A stretch of DNA of 64,000 bases, taken from NCBI GenBank assembly GCA_964564625.1, contig CAZMBE010000007.1, positions 39,438 through 103,437 of the forward strand. The letters run 5' to 3'. Below, piece after piece: positions 35,479-45,293 of this stretch. The stretch's first letter is position 1. Every line of letters starts with the position of its first letter. The notes beneath the pieces were generated by a model. It saw nothing but the letters and a program-made list of their open reading frames with translations. It was not told where the DNA came from and did no database searches. Origin of the DNA: UBA2185 sp964564625 (GTDB taxonomy: Bacteria; Desulfobacterota; Syntrophia; Syntrophales; UBA2185). A program made the position numbers and the translations under genes.

Positions 35479-36693
35479 TTAGAAGACGCTCTTGCCGGTT
35501 TCGTAAATGACTCTTTCGATCTCGTCCTGAAGTTCTTTAGGAAGTCCTTCCAGTTTGACATTCAGGAATCCTCTCACGATGAGGGCAGTTGCCTCTTGTT
35601 CGCTTAATCCTCGTGACATCAGATATTCTATTTCGTCCTGAGATATCTTGCCGACTGCCGCTTCATGGGACATTTCCACACCGGCAACCAAACCGTCAAG
35701 TTCCGGAATGGCTCGAATACGCCCTTCTTTGGAAAGGATCAATCCGCTGCATTCCAGATGAGCTTTCACATCCGCCACCTGTCCAATCAGCAGTCCTCTC
35801 GCTATGATGCTCCCACCAGTAGTGATCGTCCTCGATATGATCTCCGCTTTTGCCCCTGGCGCTTCGAGAGACACGCGCCCCCCTATATCAAGATCTGATC
35901 CCTTCGTTGCAACAAGAACTGTATTGATCCTCGCGACGGCATTTTTCCCCATTAACCTGACTGAGGGGAACATTTGGACGGATTTCGCCATTTTCATGCA
36001 CACATAGTTTGACATGAACGTAGCCCCTTCCTCCACCCACACAGTCGTTCTCGGTCTGACGACAATCTCTTCGCCCCAGTTGTGGAGCATTGTTGAGGTA
36101 ACAGTTGCTCCCTTTTTGATGTAAAATTCTGATACGCCGACATGCAACCCCTTTTTTAGATGAGGCGCTGTTGTACATCCTGTAATGATGTGGAGCTCCG
36201 AACCCTCCTCAGCGATGACCATATTGTGAATGTTCTGTGCAATACCCTCACCGCTGATGTAAAGACAGGTCTGAACGGGAAACTGGGCCTTCGTTCCCGG
36301 GGCAATCCGTATAAAAAAACCGTCATGAAACGCGAGTGCCGCCTGTGCTGTGTATTTATCCGCATCAACATCGATAGCTTTCCACCAGTAGTCCGGCAAT
36401 CCGTTATATTTCTTTAGGGCGTCCCTCATGGAAAGCATTTCAATCCCATCCTGCCCCACGGAACAGTGAACGGGAGAATGATCCTTGAGCATAAAGCTTC
36501 CCGTCCGCTCGTCATGGGTAGCAAGAATGCCGACTTCAGCTATATGTTTCTTTTCTCCTGTCGAAAAGTTTGCTAAGTCCGGGTCATAATCATGATGAAC
36601 GGCATCACTTTTGAAGCTGTCAAGATCAATATCAGGACCGTAAAGAGCCTTCTTTTTCAGGGCAATTTCCGCCTTTTCGTCTATCGTTGACAT
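35479..36693 (-). CDS. sufB: SufB/SufD-family Fe-S scaffold protein
   Basis: A 404-residue SufBD protein that builds iron-sulfur clusters with SufC. The beta-helix core holds VFPSVRLMG-like repeats (QMFPSVRLMGKNAVARI), KAHLECSGLIL with the conserved Cys, and AGVEMSHEAAVGKISQDEIEYLMSRGLSEQEATALIVRGF, the SufB C-terminal signature, by position about 340-380. No second sufBD gene is nearby, so this looks like a two-gene SufBC system as in archaea and anaerobes. ATG 36693 overlaps the end of sufC by 13 bases, with GAGGAG eight bases upstream. Confidence 0.88.
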   Translation of the reverse strand: MSTIDEKAEIALKKKALYGPDIDLDSFKSDAVHHDYDPDLANFSTGEKKHIAEVGILATHDERTGSFMLKDHSPVHCSVGQDGIEMLSMRDALKKYNGLPDYWWKAIDVDADKYTAQAALAFHDGFFIRIAPGTKAQFPVQTCLYISGEGIAQNIHNMVIAEEGSELHIITGCTTAPHLKKGLHVGVSEFYIKKGATVTSTMLHNWGEEIVVRPRTTVWVEEGATFMSNYVCMKMAKSVQMFPSVRLMGKNAVARINTVLVATKGSDLDIGGRVSLEAPGAKAEIISRTITTGGSIIARGLLIGQVADVKAHLECSGLILSKEGRIRAIPELDGLVAGVEMSHEAAVGKISQDEIEYLMSRGLSEQEATALIVRGFLNVKLEGLPKELQDEIERVIYETGKSVF

Positions 36694-37409
36694 CTGGCGC
36701 ACTCCTCGTAACCACGCTTTTCTATGGTTTCAAACATCTCCCTGGGATTGCCCTCGCATATGATTCTTCCGTCAAGCATAAGATGTCCTTTGTCAGCCTC
36801 AAGGTAATTCAGGATTAGCCCCGTGTGGGTAATGACGAGACCCGCCTTGAATCTCTGTCTCCTGAGATTTTTCTGAAGAAGTTTCTTAATGACTCTTCCA
36901 ATGATCTTGATATTTTCCAGATCAACTCCCGATTCAGGTTCATCCAATAGAATCAGCTCAGGGTTCTGGACGATTAACTGAAGAAGTTCGGATTTTTTTA
37001 TTTCACCGCCGGAAAACCCGAGATTGATGTCCCGTTCCATAAATTCCTTGAAATGCAAGCTGTTTACTATCTGATCAATCGATTCTTCTCCGTTATTGTT
37101 GAATGTCCTGATAAGATCGTGCACCTTGACCCCCCGTATAGTAGGCGGCCGCTGAAATGACATCCCGATTCCCAAACGAGCCCTTTCGTTAATAGGAAGA
37201 TGCGTAATATCAATATTCTTAAATATTATTTTACCTTTTATGATGCGACATCCGGAAAAACCCATGATTGCCGTCAGCAGCGTTGTTTTCCCTGATCCAT
37301 TTTTGCCGAAAAGGACGTGTGTTTCTCCGTGGCCGATCATCAGATTTACATCCTGCAGTACTTCTTTTTCGGCAATTTCGACCGTCAGATTTTCAATTGC
37401 AAGCAACAT
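36681..37409 (-). CDS. sufC: SufC, Fe-S assembly ABC ATPase
   Basis: SufC is the ATPase of the SUF iron-sulfur assembly complex. The 242-residue protein has Walker A FGKNGSGKTT, MGFSGCRIIKGKIIFKNIDIT, the signature LGFSGGEIKKSELLQL and Walker B LILLDEPESGVDLENIK, with the Ser-Gly-Val-Asp typical of SufC. AAGGGGAT precedes the ATG. It overlaps sufB and probably assembles a SufB2C2 complex. Confidence 0.93.
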   Translation of the reverse strand: MLLAIENLTVEIAEKEVLQDVNLMIGHGETHVLFGKNGSGKTTLLTAIMGFSGCRIIKGKIIFKNIDITHLPINERARLGIGMSFQRPPTIRGVKVHDLIRTFNNNGEESIDQIVNSLHFKEFMERDINLGFSGGEIKKSELLQLIVQNPELILLDEPESGVDLENIKIIGRVIKKLLQKNLRRQRFKAGLVITHTGLILNYLEADKGHLMLDGRIICEGNPREMFETIEKRGYEECARCQR

Positions 37410-37456
37410 TTACAAAATATCCCCTTCAAGGTTTGCGCTAAATGGTTCTATTACCT

Positions 37457-38104
37457 CTATTGTGTCATAGAGAGAGGGCATTCAATACAGCGAGGATTCC
37501 TATTGCAAAAGAATTTCCCTGTGTTCACGAGGAGGGCATGAAACTGGTTGTACAGAGGAACGATTGGGGGAAGATTTTTCATGAACAGGTTTTGAATTTC
37601 CGTATAGGTAGCATCTGCATGAATACTATTATGCCTCAGCAAAATCCTTCTGGTATAGGCATCGATGACGAACACAGGCTTGTTTCCGGCGTAAAGCAGA
37701 ATGCTGTCCGCTGTCTCTTCTCCTATACCTTTTACCGTGAGCAGTTTCCCTCTCAGACTCCAAAGGTCCTCCTCAAACATGGAATCCAGATCGCCGTTAT
37801 ACTCATCATAGAGAAACCGGATGAAAGATTTCAATCTCCTGGTCTTGATATTATAGTACCCCGCTGGTCGTATGAGATCCGCGAGCTTTTTTTCTTCTAT
37901 CTTTAAGATGACTCCGGGGTAAAGACACTCTTCCGATTTCAGCGTTGATATGGCTTTTTCTACATTCCTCCACGCTGTGTTCTGGGTAAGTATTGCGCCT
38001 ACAATAATCTCAAACGGGGTATCACCCGGCCACCAGTGGAGGTCACCAAAATACGTATTCAGCGTATCATAGATCTCCATCAGAGAATCGTTACATGCAC
38101 GCAT
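37457..38104 (-). CDS. Endonuclease III-like DNA glycosylase
   Basis: A 215-residue HhH-GPD DNA glycosylase. LTQNTAWRNVEKAI, the hairpin LLTVKGIGEETADSILLYAG and VIDAYTRRILLRH (catalytic Asp; the Lys of the bifunctional enzymes is not at the usual HhH place, where Glu stands in GIGEETAD) fit the family. A cluster motif is present as C-x5-C-x2-C (FFCNRNPRCIECPL), but the stop comes six codons later, so the fourth Cys of the [4Fe-4S] loop is missing. It lies nine bases downstream of htrA and 47 upstream of sufC. Confidence 0.84.
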   Translation of the reverse strand: MRACNDSLMEIYDTLNTYFGDLHWWPGDTPFEIIVGAILTQNTAWRNVEKAISTLKSEECLYPGVILKIEEKKLADLIRPAGYYNIKTRRLKSFIRFLYDEYNGDLDSMFEEDLWSLRGKLLTVKGIGEETADSILLYAGNKPVFVIDAYTRRILLRHNSIHADATYTEIQNLFMKNLPPIVPLYNQFHALLVNTGKFFCNRNPRCIECPLSMTQ

Positions 38105-38113
38105 GAATATTAT

Positions 38114-39598
38114 TTATTTACGAATACTTACAAAGTATTTTGCCTTACCTCGTTTTATTAAGAGAAGGACAGTGTTTCTGGTGCTTTTCTTTGATATCTC
38201 CCGCTGATAATCTTTCAGGGATGATATTTTAACCTTATTGACTTCCAGAATAATATCGTGTGGTTGGATGCCTTTCTCATCGGCCTGGCTCCCGTCTTGA
38301 ACATCAACAACAATCACACCGATCCGGCTCTGAATTCCAAGATAACGGGCAATGTCCGGTGTTATATCCTGCACAGTCATCCCGAAGTTTCCCGTGATTT
38401 CCCTTGCCGATGCCACTTCCGGCTGATCCTTCCGTTCAGTTACGACAATCTGATACGCCTTTTCCAGGCCATCCCGCACGGCCTTTATCTCTATCTTGTC
38501 CCCGACATGGAAGGAGGCTATTGTGAGCAATAACTCGTGCGTATCTTTCATCTTTTTGCCATTCACTTCGGTTATAAGATCTCCCGAACGCAGTCCGGCC
38601 CTGTCAGCGGGATCTCCCTTGAATACCTCGGTTATCAGCGCACCATTATTGTCTTTGAGCTTAAGGTTCTTGGCGATATCGTCTGTAACATCCTGTACAG
38701 AAACACCCAGCCAGGCGCGGGTAACTTTTCCTTTGGATTTAAGATCAGGCAATATAGTCTTTGCCATATTTATCGGAATCGCAAACCCAATGCCCTGCCC
38801 CTGGGCTACGATAGCCGTGTTAATTCCTATTACTTTCCCTTCCATATTGAAGAGAGGCCCACCGCTGTTGCCGGGATTGATGGAAGCATCTGTTTGAATA
38901 AAATTGTCATAGGGCCCTGCCCCAATCACTCTGCCTTTGGCGCTGACAATACCTGCAGTCACTGTCTGTTCCAGACCGAAGGGATTGCCGATGGCGACAA
39001 CCCAATCACCTACTCTCAGCTTTTCGGAATCGCCTAGTTCCACCACAGGAAGGCTTTCGCCTGATTTTATTTTTATAAGAGCGATGTCTGTTTTCGCATC
39101 CCTGCCAATAACCTTCGCTTCGTATTCCTTCCCTGTCGAAAGTTTTACGAGTATCTTATCCGCCTGCTCAATGACGTGATTATTTGTAAAAATATAGCCA
39201 TCATTACTGATAATGAAACCAGATCCGAGACTTCTCTGTTTAAATTCTCTCTTTGGTACATCTCCGAAGAATCTCTCAAAAAAATCATCCCCCCAAAAAT
39301 GTCTATCAAAAGGAGACCTGAACTGGCCCCCGCGGCCGGTTCGGATAGTTTTCGTTGTACTGATGTTCACAACAACTGGCTTTAATTTGTCGGCAAGATC
39401 AGCGAATGAAGTAGGTGCACCCGGAACACGAGCACTTTCCGCCGAGGAAACAGCCGATGCGTTCTGAACGTTAGAAACAACAGGTACAAAAGATGACCTT
39501 AGTACCTCGACAACCGAAACAATAAAAGACGCAACCAGAAAAGCCAGCAGAAACATGATAAAGGTTTTTCTGTTTTTATTTTCCATTTCTTTACCCAT
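38114..39598 (-). CDS. Periplasmic serine protease HtrA/DegQ
   Basis: A 494-residue Do-family protease for envelope protein quality control. An N-terminal helix (about 12-30) is a signal or anchor. The trypsin-like domain has the triad His141 (NNHVIE), Asp171 (KTDIALI) and Ser245 (GNSGGP). Two PDZ domains follow (about 295-385 and 405-490), as in DegP/DegQ. ATG 39598 is preceded by AAGGGGGG; a second ATG lies four codons on. It heads the minus-strand cluster with nth and suf genes. Confidence 0.93.
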   Translation of the reverse strand: MGKEMENKNRKTFIMFLLAFLVASFIVSVVEVLRSSFVPVVSNVQNASAVSSAESARVPGAPTSFADLADKLKPVVVNISTTKTIRTGRGGQFRSPFDRHFWGDDFFERFFGDVPKREFKQRSLGSGFIISNDGYIFTNNHVIEQADKILVKLSTGKEYEAKVIGRDAKTDIALIKIKSGESLPVVELGDSEKLRVGDWVVAIGNPFGLEQTVTAGIVSAKGRVIGAGPYDNFIQTDASINPGNSGGPLFNMEGKVIGINTAIVAQGQGIGFAIPINMAKTILPDLKSKGKVTRAWLGVSVQDVTDDIAKNLKLKDNNGALITEVFKGDPADRAGLRSGDLITEVNGKKMKDTHELLLTIASFHVGDKIEIKAVRDGLEKAYQIVVTERKDQPEVASAREITGNFGMTVQDITPDIARYLGIQSRIGVIVVDVQDGSQADEKGIQPHDIILEVNKVKISSLKDYQREISKKSTRNTVLLLIKRGKAKYFVSIRK

Positions 39599-39727
39599 TA
39601 CCCCCCTTTTAGTTTCAAATCTTTCACTATTTAAATGAAATCTGAATTAGCATATATATTTTCAAAATACCATACTTTTTCATCTAAAAATGTCTCTCTC
39701 CGGTGCCCCCCCAATGAGGAGGTGGAC

Positions 39728-42700
39728 TTAGTGGCTTTGCCTCCCGCCGGGGCGCATCTTGTTGTGCAACCTCAATGCCTGCAGGAGGAATACCTCGAGT
39801 TTCGCCGTTATTATCTGCGGGAAAAGATTCCCGTCGCTTTCGATAGCAAGAAAGGGGAGCTCTATACCCATTTCTCTCGATAAAATTGCTTCCGACAGAC
39901 GATTGGGCATGCAACCGAAGGGGCCGATGGCAATGACTCCAGAGTACTTTCGGGGAACCTCGGTTATGGATGCGCCGACTGTCAACACAGCCTCGCCGGT
40001 CAGTTTTGGATTGATCAAGTGCCTGATGTTGCCCATCAAATGGTTAACATCCTCCAGATGATACCGGACTAAATTTGATTGCGCCATAATTTTCTTACAC
40101 GTTTTCTCATATCTTCTCATGAAGGTCGATCTCAGCAAGAGAGAGGCCCTGTTCCGCATGCTGGGCTTATCTGCGGATAAACCTTTTTCGAAACACCAGT
40201 CTGTATAATAAATCCACTCCATGACGCTGGAAACCTTGGTCGCGAAACCCTGCTCTGCGAGTTTCTCCACGAGAAATTGTCTGGAAAGATCATCATGACG
40301 GACAAATATCTCTCCCGTGATCAAGATACAAGGAGTTTCACCCATATGCCTCTTGAGTGGTATCTTGCCAAGATTATCGGCTACTGTCCTGAGGGTCTGC
40401 TGGAGGTCTTTGAACTTGTGGGATTTTTCCAAAGTTCTGATAAGCCTCTCCGATTCTTTATAAAATATTTCCACGGCCGAGTCCTTATCCATAGCGTTTG
40501 TCAGCACAATGGAATAAATATCCTGCATAATATCGCCAACAACCAGGCATTCCCACAGTTTTAAGGTGAGTTCATTGCTGTTAGATGTGATGTAACTGTT
40601 TTCCGCTTGTAGGGAAAATAAGGCAACGTCCTCAATCCCATTTCGGGCAATAAGCTGACTGATGAAAGTAGCATATTGACCGAACCGGCAGGGTCCCGGC
40701 GCAGTAGGCATGAAATACACTAACAGTTCTTCCGCATCATCCCTATCTCGCAAATATTTCAGAAGACTGCCTACAGTAAGCAGCAGGGGCAGACACTCCT
40801 TGCAGGTCGTGTTCCCTCTTCCAAGTTTGAGAACCTCTTCATCCGCAGGTGGAAGTGCCGTTGCCCGGATATCCAATGATCTGAATACTGCTGCAGCTCC
40901 TTCGTTCAGAAATCGCCCCATGGACGGGAAGACCAGATGTACCCGCGGGTGATGAAACGGGTAACCTCTCCCGCGGGAATCAATGAACACCTTTTTTTCA
41001 TGATCAAAATGTGCCGCTTTTGGTAAATAATACTCTGTAAATGAATTATTTGTTTGTGATCTTTCCAATTCTCTATAATTTTTAATAATATCCATGAAAG
41101 CCTCGATTCTTGTTTCGAGGCCCGCGTCGGCAACATGAGAATCCAATTCAAGGATCAAGAAAGGCTTTTTCCCCATAATCTGTCGAAAATAGCCTATAAG
41201 GAAAGAATCCGGGCCACAGGAAAAATTGGTAATATAGCACCCGAAAAGTTGAGGGTGCCTTTCTACGAAAGCCGTTCCCTTGAGAATCGATTGCCCTGTA
41301 GACCAATACATTTTATCCTGAATAGGCTCCTCTTCTAAGGGCAAGAAATCAAAGGGGATTGCAGGAATTCCCCGCGATGCGACTTTATGGGGTATACCCA
41401 TATTCGCCTCCGGGACAAAGGCATTGTACGATCTTCCAAAAACAACAATGGCAAACCGATCGTGGTCTTCTTCAAGCTCACGTAAAAAACGAATACCGGC
41501 TTCCATTTTCTCTTCATAAATGGCTTTATGAATTTTAATTGCTTCAGAAAATGCTCTACGAGCCGCTTTTTTCCGGCAGCCGATCTCACCTGCCATGGAT
41601 ACAAATGTTTCTTCCGCAGCCTCATACCCCCCAGAAAAATCGATTACCGGAGTCATGACCTTGCCTTTTTCTTTCAGGTTCTTGAATACCTCCAGATCCT
41701 TAAAAGCGCTTGACAGATAATACGGCTCTCCTTGTAAGAGAGGACAGGTGATGCTGTGCTTGTACACTTTTCCAGTGTATTGTCCCTTTACATGGGGGAG
41801 AAAAAGAAAATCCGGCTTCTTTTTCAGAAGGTCGAAAAGGAATCCATGGGAAATTTCCGCCGGATAACAAAAGGGCGCCCTCTGAAGATCAACACCTGCC
41901 TGTTCTGGAAAGTCCGGCACCAGGACACGCATACCAAGCCGCGAAAAAAAATGGTAGTAGAGCGGATAATATGTATTTGATAAGAAGGATTTATTGATCC
42001 CGACAGTTTTAGAGTCTGCATTCACCCCCAGTGTTTCCGGCCCTGGAACATATTTGGAAAAAATAAGATTCTCATGCATGTTGACAAGGTTCAATTTTTC
42101 TGTATCAACATGAATATTAAAACGTTTATTGTACCATCTGTTGCAGGCGCCGCCAAACGGATACGTTTCCCCTTCTATAATGATACGTGCCACCTCACAT
42201 TTGCGGTCGCACTTTTCTTTCCCTCCTTTGCAGACAAATGATTCTCCATATGCAATGGTTCTGTCCCTTAATTCTTTCAAAGAAAATTCTTTTTCCCGCA
42301 GGAGATTGAACTGCAGCATGCGCTTAATTTCCAGTGCGACGCCAAAGGCGCCCATTAACCCCGGTTCCGGTGGTACAACAATCCTCTTTCCTGTAAGGGA
42401 TGCCATCGCTATCGGTACCGCCCGGTTATAACAGACACCTCCCTGCATGAATATATTGCTGCCTACCGGTCTGTTTCCCTTGACGCGATTATCATAATTC
42501 ATACAGATGGAATACACGAGGCCGGCGACGATGTCTTCTCTCGTCATGCCCTCATGGGAGGCATTTTTGATATCACTGCTGATAAACGCTGCGCATTGAT
42601 CATTGAAATTGGGGGGATTTTGTCCCTGAATTGCGATGCCACCGATGGCCTCCGTGTCAATTCCCATTGTCTCTTTTGCAGCTTCCTCAAGGAAAGACCC

Positions 42701-44008
42701 CGTACCCGCGCTACAGGCGTCATTCATTGCATAGTCTGAAGGCACGGCATTTTTGATATATGTATACTTTGCATCTTGACCGCCAATTTCGAATATTGTG
42801 TCCACCGTCTGATCAAAAAACAACGCTCCCGTGGCATGAGCGATAATTTCATTGATGATACCACTTGTCATGGCGTGCAATCCCGCTATCTGCCTGCCGG
42901 AACCTGTTACACCTAATCCAACTATTTTTATTTTTTCCGCGCGTTCACCGAGCTGAGCGTAAAGATCGGCGTAACATTCCCGTGACGCCTGCACAGGATT
43001 ACCATTCGTCCGCAGGTATACAGAAGCGAGGATTTTGTCATCTTCGAGCCTCAGGATTACTGCCTTTGTCGTTGTTGATCCAACATCGAGTCCGATTATA
43101 CAACGGTCGTTTTCCCGGGCTATGCCCCTTTCCGCCGTCTTAAAATCGACCATACCGGAGGCCCTGTGTAAAGGCGGCAGGAAGAAAAAAGATTTCCTCC
43201 CTTCTTTAAAAAGACTGTTTCTGTCCTTCAGCGCTATCGTCTCATGGTCGAAAGCCCACAGAGCGGAACCCATCGCTTCAAAATAAGGCGCTTCTTCCGG
43301 CACGATCACATTTTTTATTTCTTTTTGAAGATAACTGATCATAACCGGATTTTGTGCAGTTCCTCCGATAATCATAATGTCGTTCCGGGGGATCTGTTTG
43401 ATTATTTCCAATATTTTGCCCGCCATCATCTTGCATAAACCTGCGGCAATCCTCCCCTTAGGCACTCCTTTGTTTGTCGCATGGGTACAGTCGCTCTTGC
43501 AAAAGACACTGCATCGTCCAGATACTTTATACGGACTTTCTTTTAACGCGCAATGGATCGCTTCTTCGATGGATATTCCTATCCTTCTGAGTTGCTGAAG
43601 AAAGAATTCTCCTGTTCCTGATGCACATTTGTTCCCTGTCTGAACCGAGCAGATCCTTCCATCTTTTCCCAGGACATACACTATGAAAGATTCTCCGCCT
43701 GCACTGACCACGGCATCAAGCTTTCGCTGGTTGCCGTGAAGATATAATAGTGCGGATTCAACTGCTTCCGGCTCTGAAATCGACGACAGATTTATTGCAT
43801 GTCTGAATTTTCTGCCTGTCACGGCTACTTTGTCGTATCCATTTTCTGATAAAAGGATTTCTTGGAGGGCTTTCCGCGGATTGCCATTGTGCGGCTTCAC
43901 ATTGATAGATGTTTTATGAATTTTACCATGACCATCTTTCATTATCCATATCGCCGACAATGTTGATGCACCAATGCAGATACCAAGACTTCTCAAATTG
44001 TGCCTCAC
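39728..44008 (-). CDS. Giant acyl-CoA dehydratase activase-like protein, copy 1
   Basis: A protein of about 1426 residues joining two BadF/BadG/BcrA/BcrD (ASKHA) ATPase units with COG3580/COG3581-like C-terminal parts. The first ATPase unit (about 8-270) has GNKCASGTGEFF and GRCSVFCKSDCTH. The second (about 305-560) has GLDVGSTTTKAV, FEIGGQDAKYTY, NDACSAGTGSF and NDQCAAFISSDI. The DUF2229 region follows a CxxxxxCxxxC-containing stretch. Such ATPases use ATP to deliver low-potential electrons to double-cubane or dehydratase-type clusters. The physiological substrate is unknown. GTG 44008 is preferred for its spacing to GAGAAG; TTG 44014 is the alternative. It stands alone. Confidence 0.85.
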   Translation of the reverse strand: MRHNLRSLGICIGASTLSAIWIMKDGHGKIHKTSINVKPHNGNPRKALQEILLSENGYDKVAVTGRKFRHAINLSSISEPEAVESALLYLHGNQRKLDAVVSAGGESFIVYVLGKDGRICSVQTGNKCASGTGEFFLQQLRRIGISIEEAIHCALKESPYKVSGRCSVFCKSDCTHATNKGVPKGRIAAGLCKMMAGKILEIIKQIPRNDIMIIGGTAQNPVMISYLQKEIKNVIVPEEAPYFEAMGSALWAFDHETIALKDRNSLFKEGRKSFFFLPPLHRASGMVDFKTAERGIARENDRCIIGLDVGSTTTKAVILRLEDDKILASVYLRTNGNPVQASRECYADLYAQLGERAEKIKIVGLGVTGSGRQIAGLHAMTSGIINEIIAHATGALFFDQTVDTIFEIGGQDAKYTYIKNAVPSDYAMNDACSAGTGSFLEEAAKETMGIDTEAIGGIAIQGQNPPNFNDQCAAFISSDIKNASHEGMTREDIVAGLVYSICMNYDNRVKGNRPVGSNIFMQGGVCYNRAVPIAMASLTGKRIVVPPEPGLMGAFGVALEIKRMLQFNLLREKEFSLKELRDRTIAYGESFVCKGGKEKCDRKCEVARIIIEGETYPFGGACNRWYNKRFNIHVDTEKLNLVNMHENLIFSKYVPGPETLGVNADSKTVGINKSFLSNTYYPLYYHFFSRLGMRVLVPDFPEQAGVDLQRAPFCYPAEISHGFLFDLLKKKPDFLFLPHVKGQYTGKVYKHSITCPLLQGEPYYLSSAFKDLEVFKNLKEKGKVMTPVIDFSGGYEAAEETFVSMAGEIGCRKKAARRAFSEAIKIHKAIYEEKMEAGIRFLRELEEDHDRFAIVVFGRSYNAFVPEANMGIPHKVASRGIPAIPFDFLPLEEEPIQDKMYWSTGQSILKGTAFVERHPQLFGCYITNFSCGPDSFLIGYFRQIMGKKPFLILELDSHVADAGLETRIEAFMDIIKNYRELERSQTNNSFTEYYLPKAAHFDHEKKVFIDSRGRGYPFHHPRVHLVFPSMGRFLNEGAAAVFRSLDIRATALPPADEEVLKLGRGNTTCKECLPLLLTVGSLLKYLRDRDDAEELLVYFMPTAPGPCRFGQYATFISQLIARNGIEDVALFSLQAENSYITSNSNELTLKLWECLVVGDIMQDIYSIVLTNAMDKDSAVEIFYKESERLIRTLEKSHKFKDLQQTLRTVADNLGKIPLKRHMGETPCILITGEIFVRHDDLSRQFLVEKLAEQGFATKVSSVMEWIYYTDWCFEKGLSADKPSMRNRASLLLRSTFMRRYEKTCKKIMAQSNLVRYHLEDVNHLMGNIRHLINPKLTGEAVLTVGASITEVPRKYSGVIAIGPFGCMPNRLSEAILSREMGIELPFLAIESDGNLFPQIITAKLEVFLLQALRLHNKMRPGGRQSH

Positions 44009-44055
44009 GATCAATCTTCTCTATAGTCTACGCACAATGATGCAAACTATATTTT

Positions 44056-44083
44056 ACCATAAAACTCATTGCGTTTTTGTCAA
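44056..44083 (-). promoter_or_regulatory. Candidate sigma-70 promoter of activase copy 1
   Basis: On the minus strand TTGACA is followed after 16 bases by TATGGT. The -10 ends about 45 bases before the activase start. A TAAAAT five bases further on is an alternative -10 with poor spacing. Confidence 0.4.
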
Positions 44084-44103
44084 TACAATGTGTAGACGGA
44101 ATA

Positions 44104-44970
44104 TCAATCACTCAAAATCAAAGGTTTTCTGACCCTTCCACTTACCACCGTGACGCCCTCTTCCTGATCCTCCCTTCTTACAGGATTCGTCAATTGCCCG
44201 ATTTTGTCGATGTCTATAGTCACGATATCTCCATCTTGAAGAAACAAAGGAGGTTGACGGGTAAACCCGACGCCCTCCGGCGTTCCGGTCAGAATAACCG
44301 TGCCCGGACGCAAAGTCATGGACCTCGAAAGGTCGCTAATAATTTCCGGGATATTAAAAATCATGTCAGAGGTGTTGGAGTCTTGCACAGTATTGCCGTT
44401 TAACATTGTACGGATTCGGAGATTTTGAGGATCGGGAATTGCATCCCGTGTTACCAAATAAGGACCAAGGGGGCAAAAAGTATCAAAACTCTTTCCTCTC
44501 GCCCATTGTTTCTTTTGTTTTTCAATCTGCCAGTCCCGGGCGCTCACATCATTTGCGCACGTATAACCTATTACACAGTCCATTGCCTCAGAAGGAGAAA
44601 CATTTTTAACCTGCTTGCCAATGACCACGGCAAGCTCCGCCTCGTAATCGACATTGTCCGGACCTGCCGAGGGAAGGAGTATAGGCGACATATGCCCGAC
44701 TGCACTTGTCGTTGCTTTTATAAAAACTATTGGTATTTCAGGGTACGTTACTTTTGTTTCGTCGGCATGCTTTCTATAGTTAAGCCCCAGTGCCAGTATA
44801 TTGCAAGGAGGGATTGGTGGGAGTACATGATGAATTTTTGCCAATTTCGAGGTTACGCTGAATTTTCCAAATATATCACCTTGGATAACATGTGCATGAT
44901 TTCCCGTTTCAGGATCGTGAAGCCCATATACCAGCTGATCGTTATTAGACAGAAAACGAATAATCTTCAT
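44104..44970 (-). CDS. Fumarylacetoacetate hydrolase family protein
   Basis: A 288-residue FAH-family protein, probably a hydrolase or decarboxylase of a ketoacid. ILALGLNYRKHADET, the acidic metal site DYEAELAVVIGK, GYTCANDVSARDWQ, KSFDTFCPLGPYLV, and GTVILTGTPEGVGFTR are the family motifs in order. The N-terminal 65 residues form the usual small domain. It has its own upstream promoter candidate and is divergent from the mla operon. No aromatic degradation genes are nearby, so the substrate is open. Confidence 0.88.
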   Translation of the reverse strand: MKIIRFLSNNDQLVYGLHDPETGNHAHVIQGDIFGKFSVTSKLAKIHHVLPPIPPCNILALGLNYRKHADETKVTYPEIPIVFIKATTSAVGHMSPILLPSAGPDNVDYEAELAVVIGKQVKNVSPSEAMDCVIGYTCANDVSARDWQIEKQKKQWARGKSFDTFCPLGPYLVTRDAIPDPQNLRIRTMLNGNTVQDSNTSDMIFNIPEIISDLSRSMTLRPGTVILTGTPEGVGFTRQPPLFLQDGDIVTIDIDKIGQLTNPVRREDQEEGVTVVSGRVRKPLILSD

Positions 44971-45293
44971 AAGTTATCTCCTTGCCATCCTTTTTTGATG
45001 ATATTTGTATTGATAGTGTTTATGTATGTACCATATCTTCCTTGTCAAGAACAAAGACAATATTTGCACTGGCACTTACAGTATGTTAACATTTGCTTCA
45101 ATTATGCTAAATGTATCGGAATGTTAATGATCCTTACCGATTCTTGCGGAGGCTATACATCTTACTATCGTTTTCATGGATTGCTGCGAGATTGGTTATC
45201 TTGTGTGCCTCTTCTGTGTAGACGATAATTCGTTTTTTTCAGTGAATCCATATACGAACAAATGATTTCTCCAGCCGTGCAAAGGGTACAATC
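44971..45293. other. Divergent intergenic region between the FAH and mlaE genes
   Basis: These 323 bases hold the promoter candidate for the FAH gene (45021-45048) and must hold the mla promoter. The + strand part is AT-rich with no clear -35/-10. A Shine-Dalgarno AAAGGG (45281-45286) precedes mlaE. No gene is supported. Confidence 0.45.
45021..45048 (-). promoter_or_regulatory. Candidate sigma-70 promoter of the FAH-family gene
   Basis: On the minus strand TTGACA is followed after 16 bases by TACATA. The -10 ends about 50 bases upstream of the ATG at 44970. Confidence 0.42.

Noticed and set aside
44425..45228. 267-codon open frame on + upstream of mlaE
   Set aside because: Mostly the reverse side of the FAH gene; composition rich in Cys, His and Arg is typical of a shadow frame.
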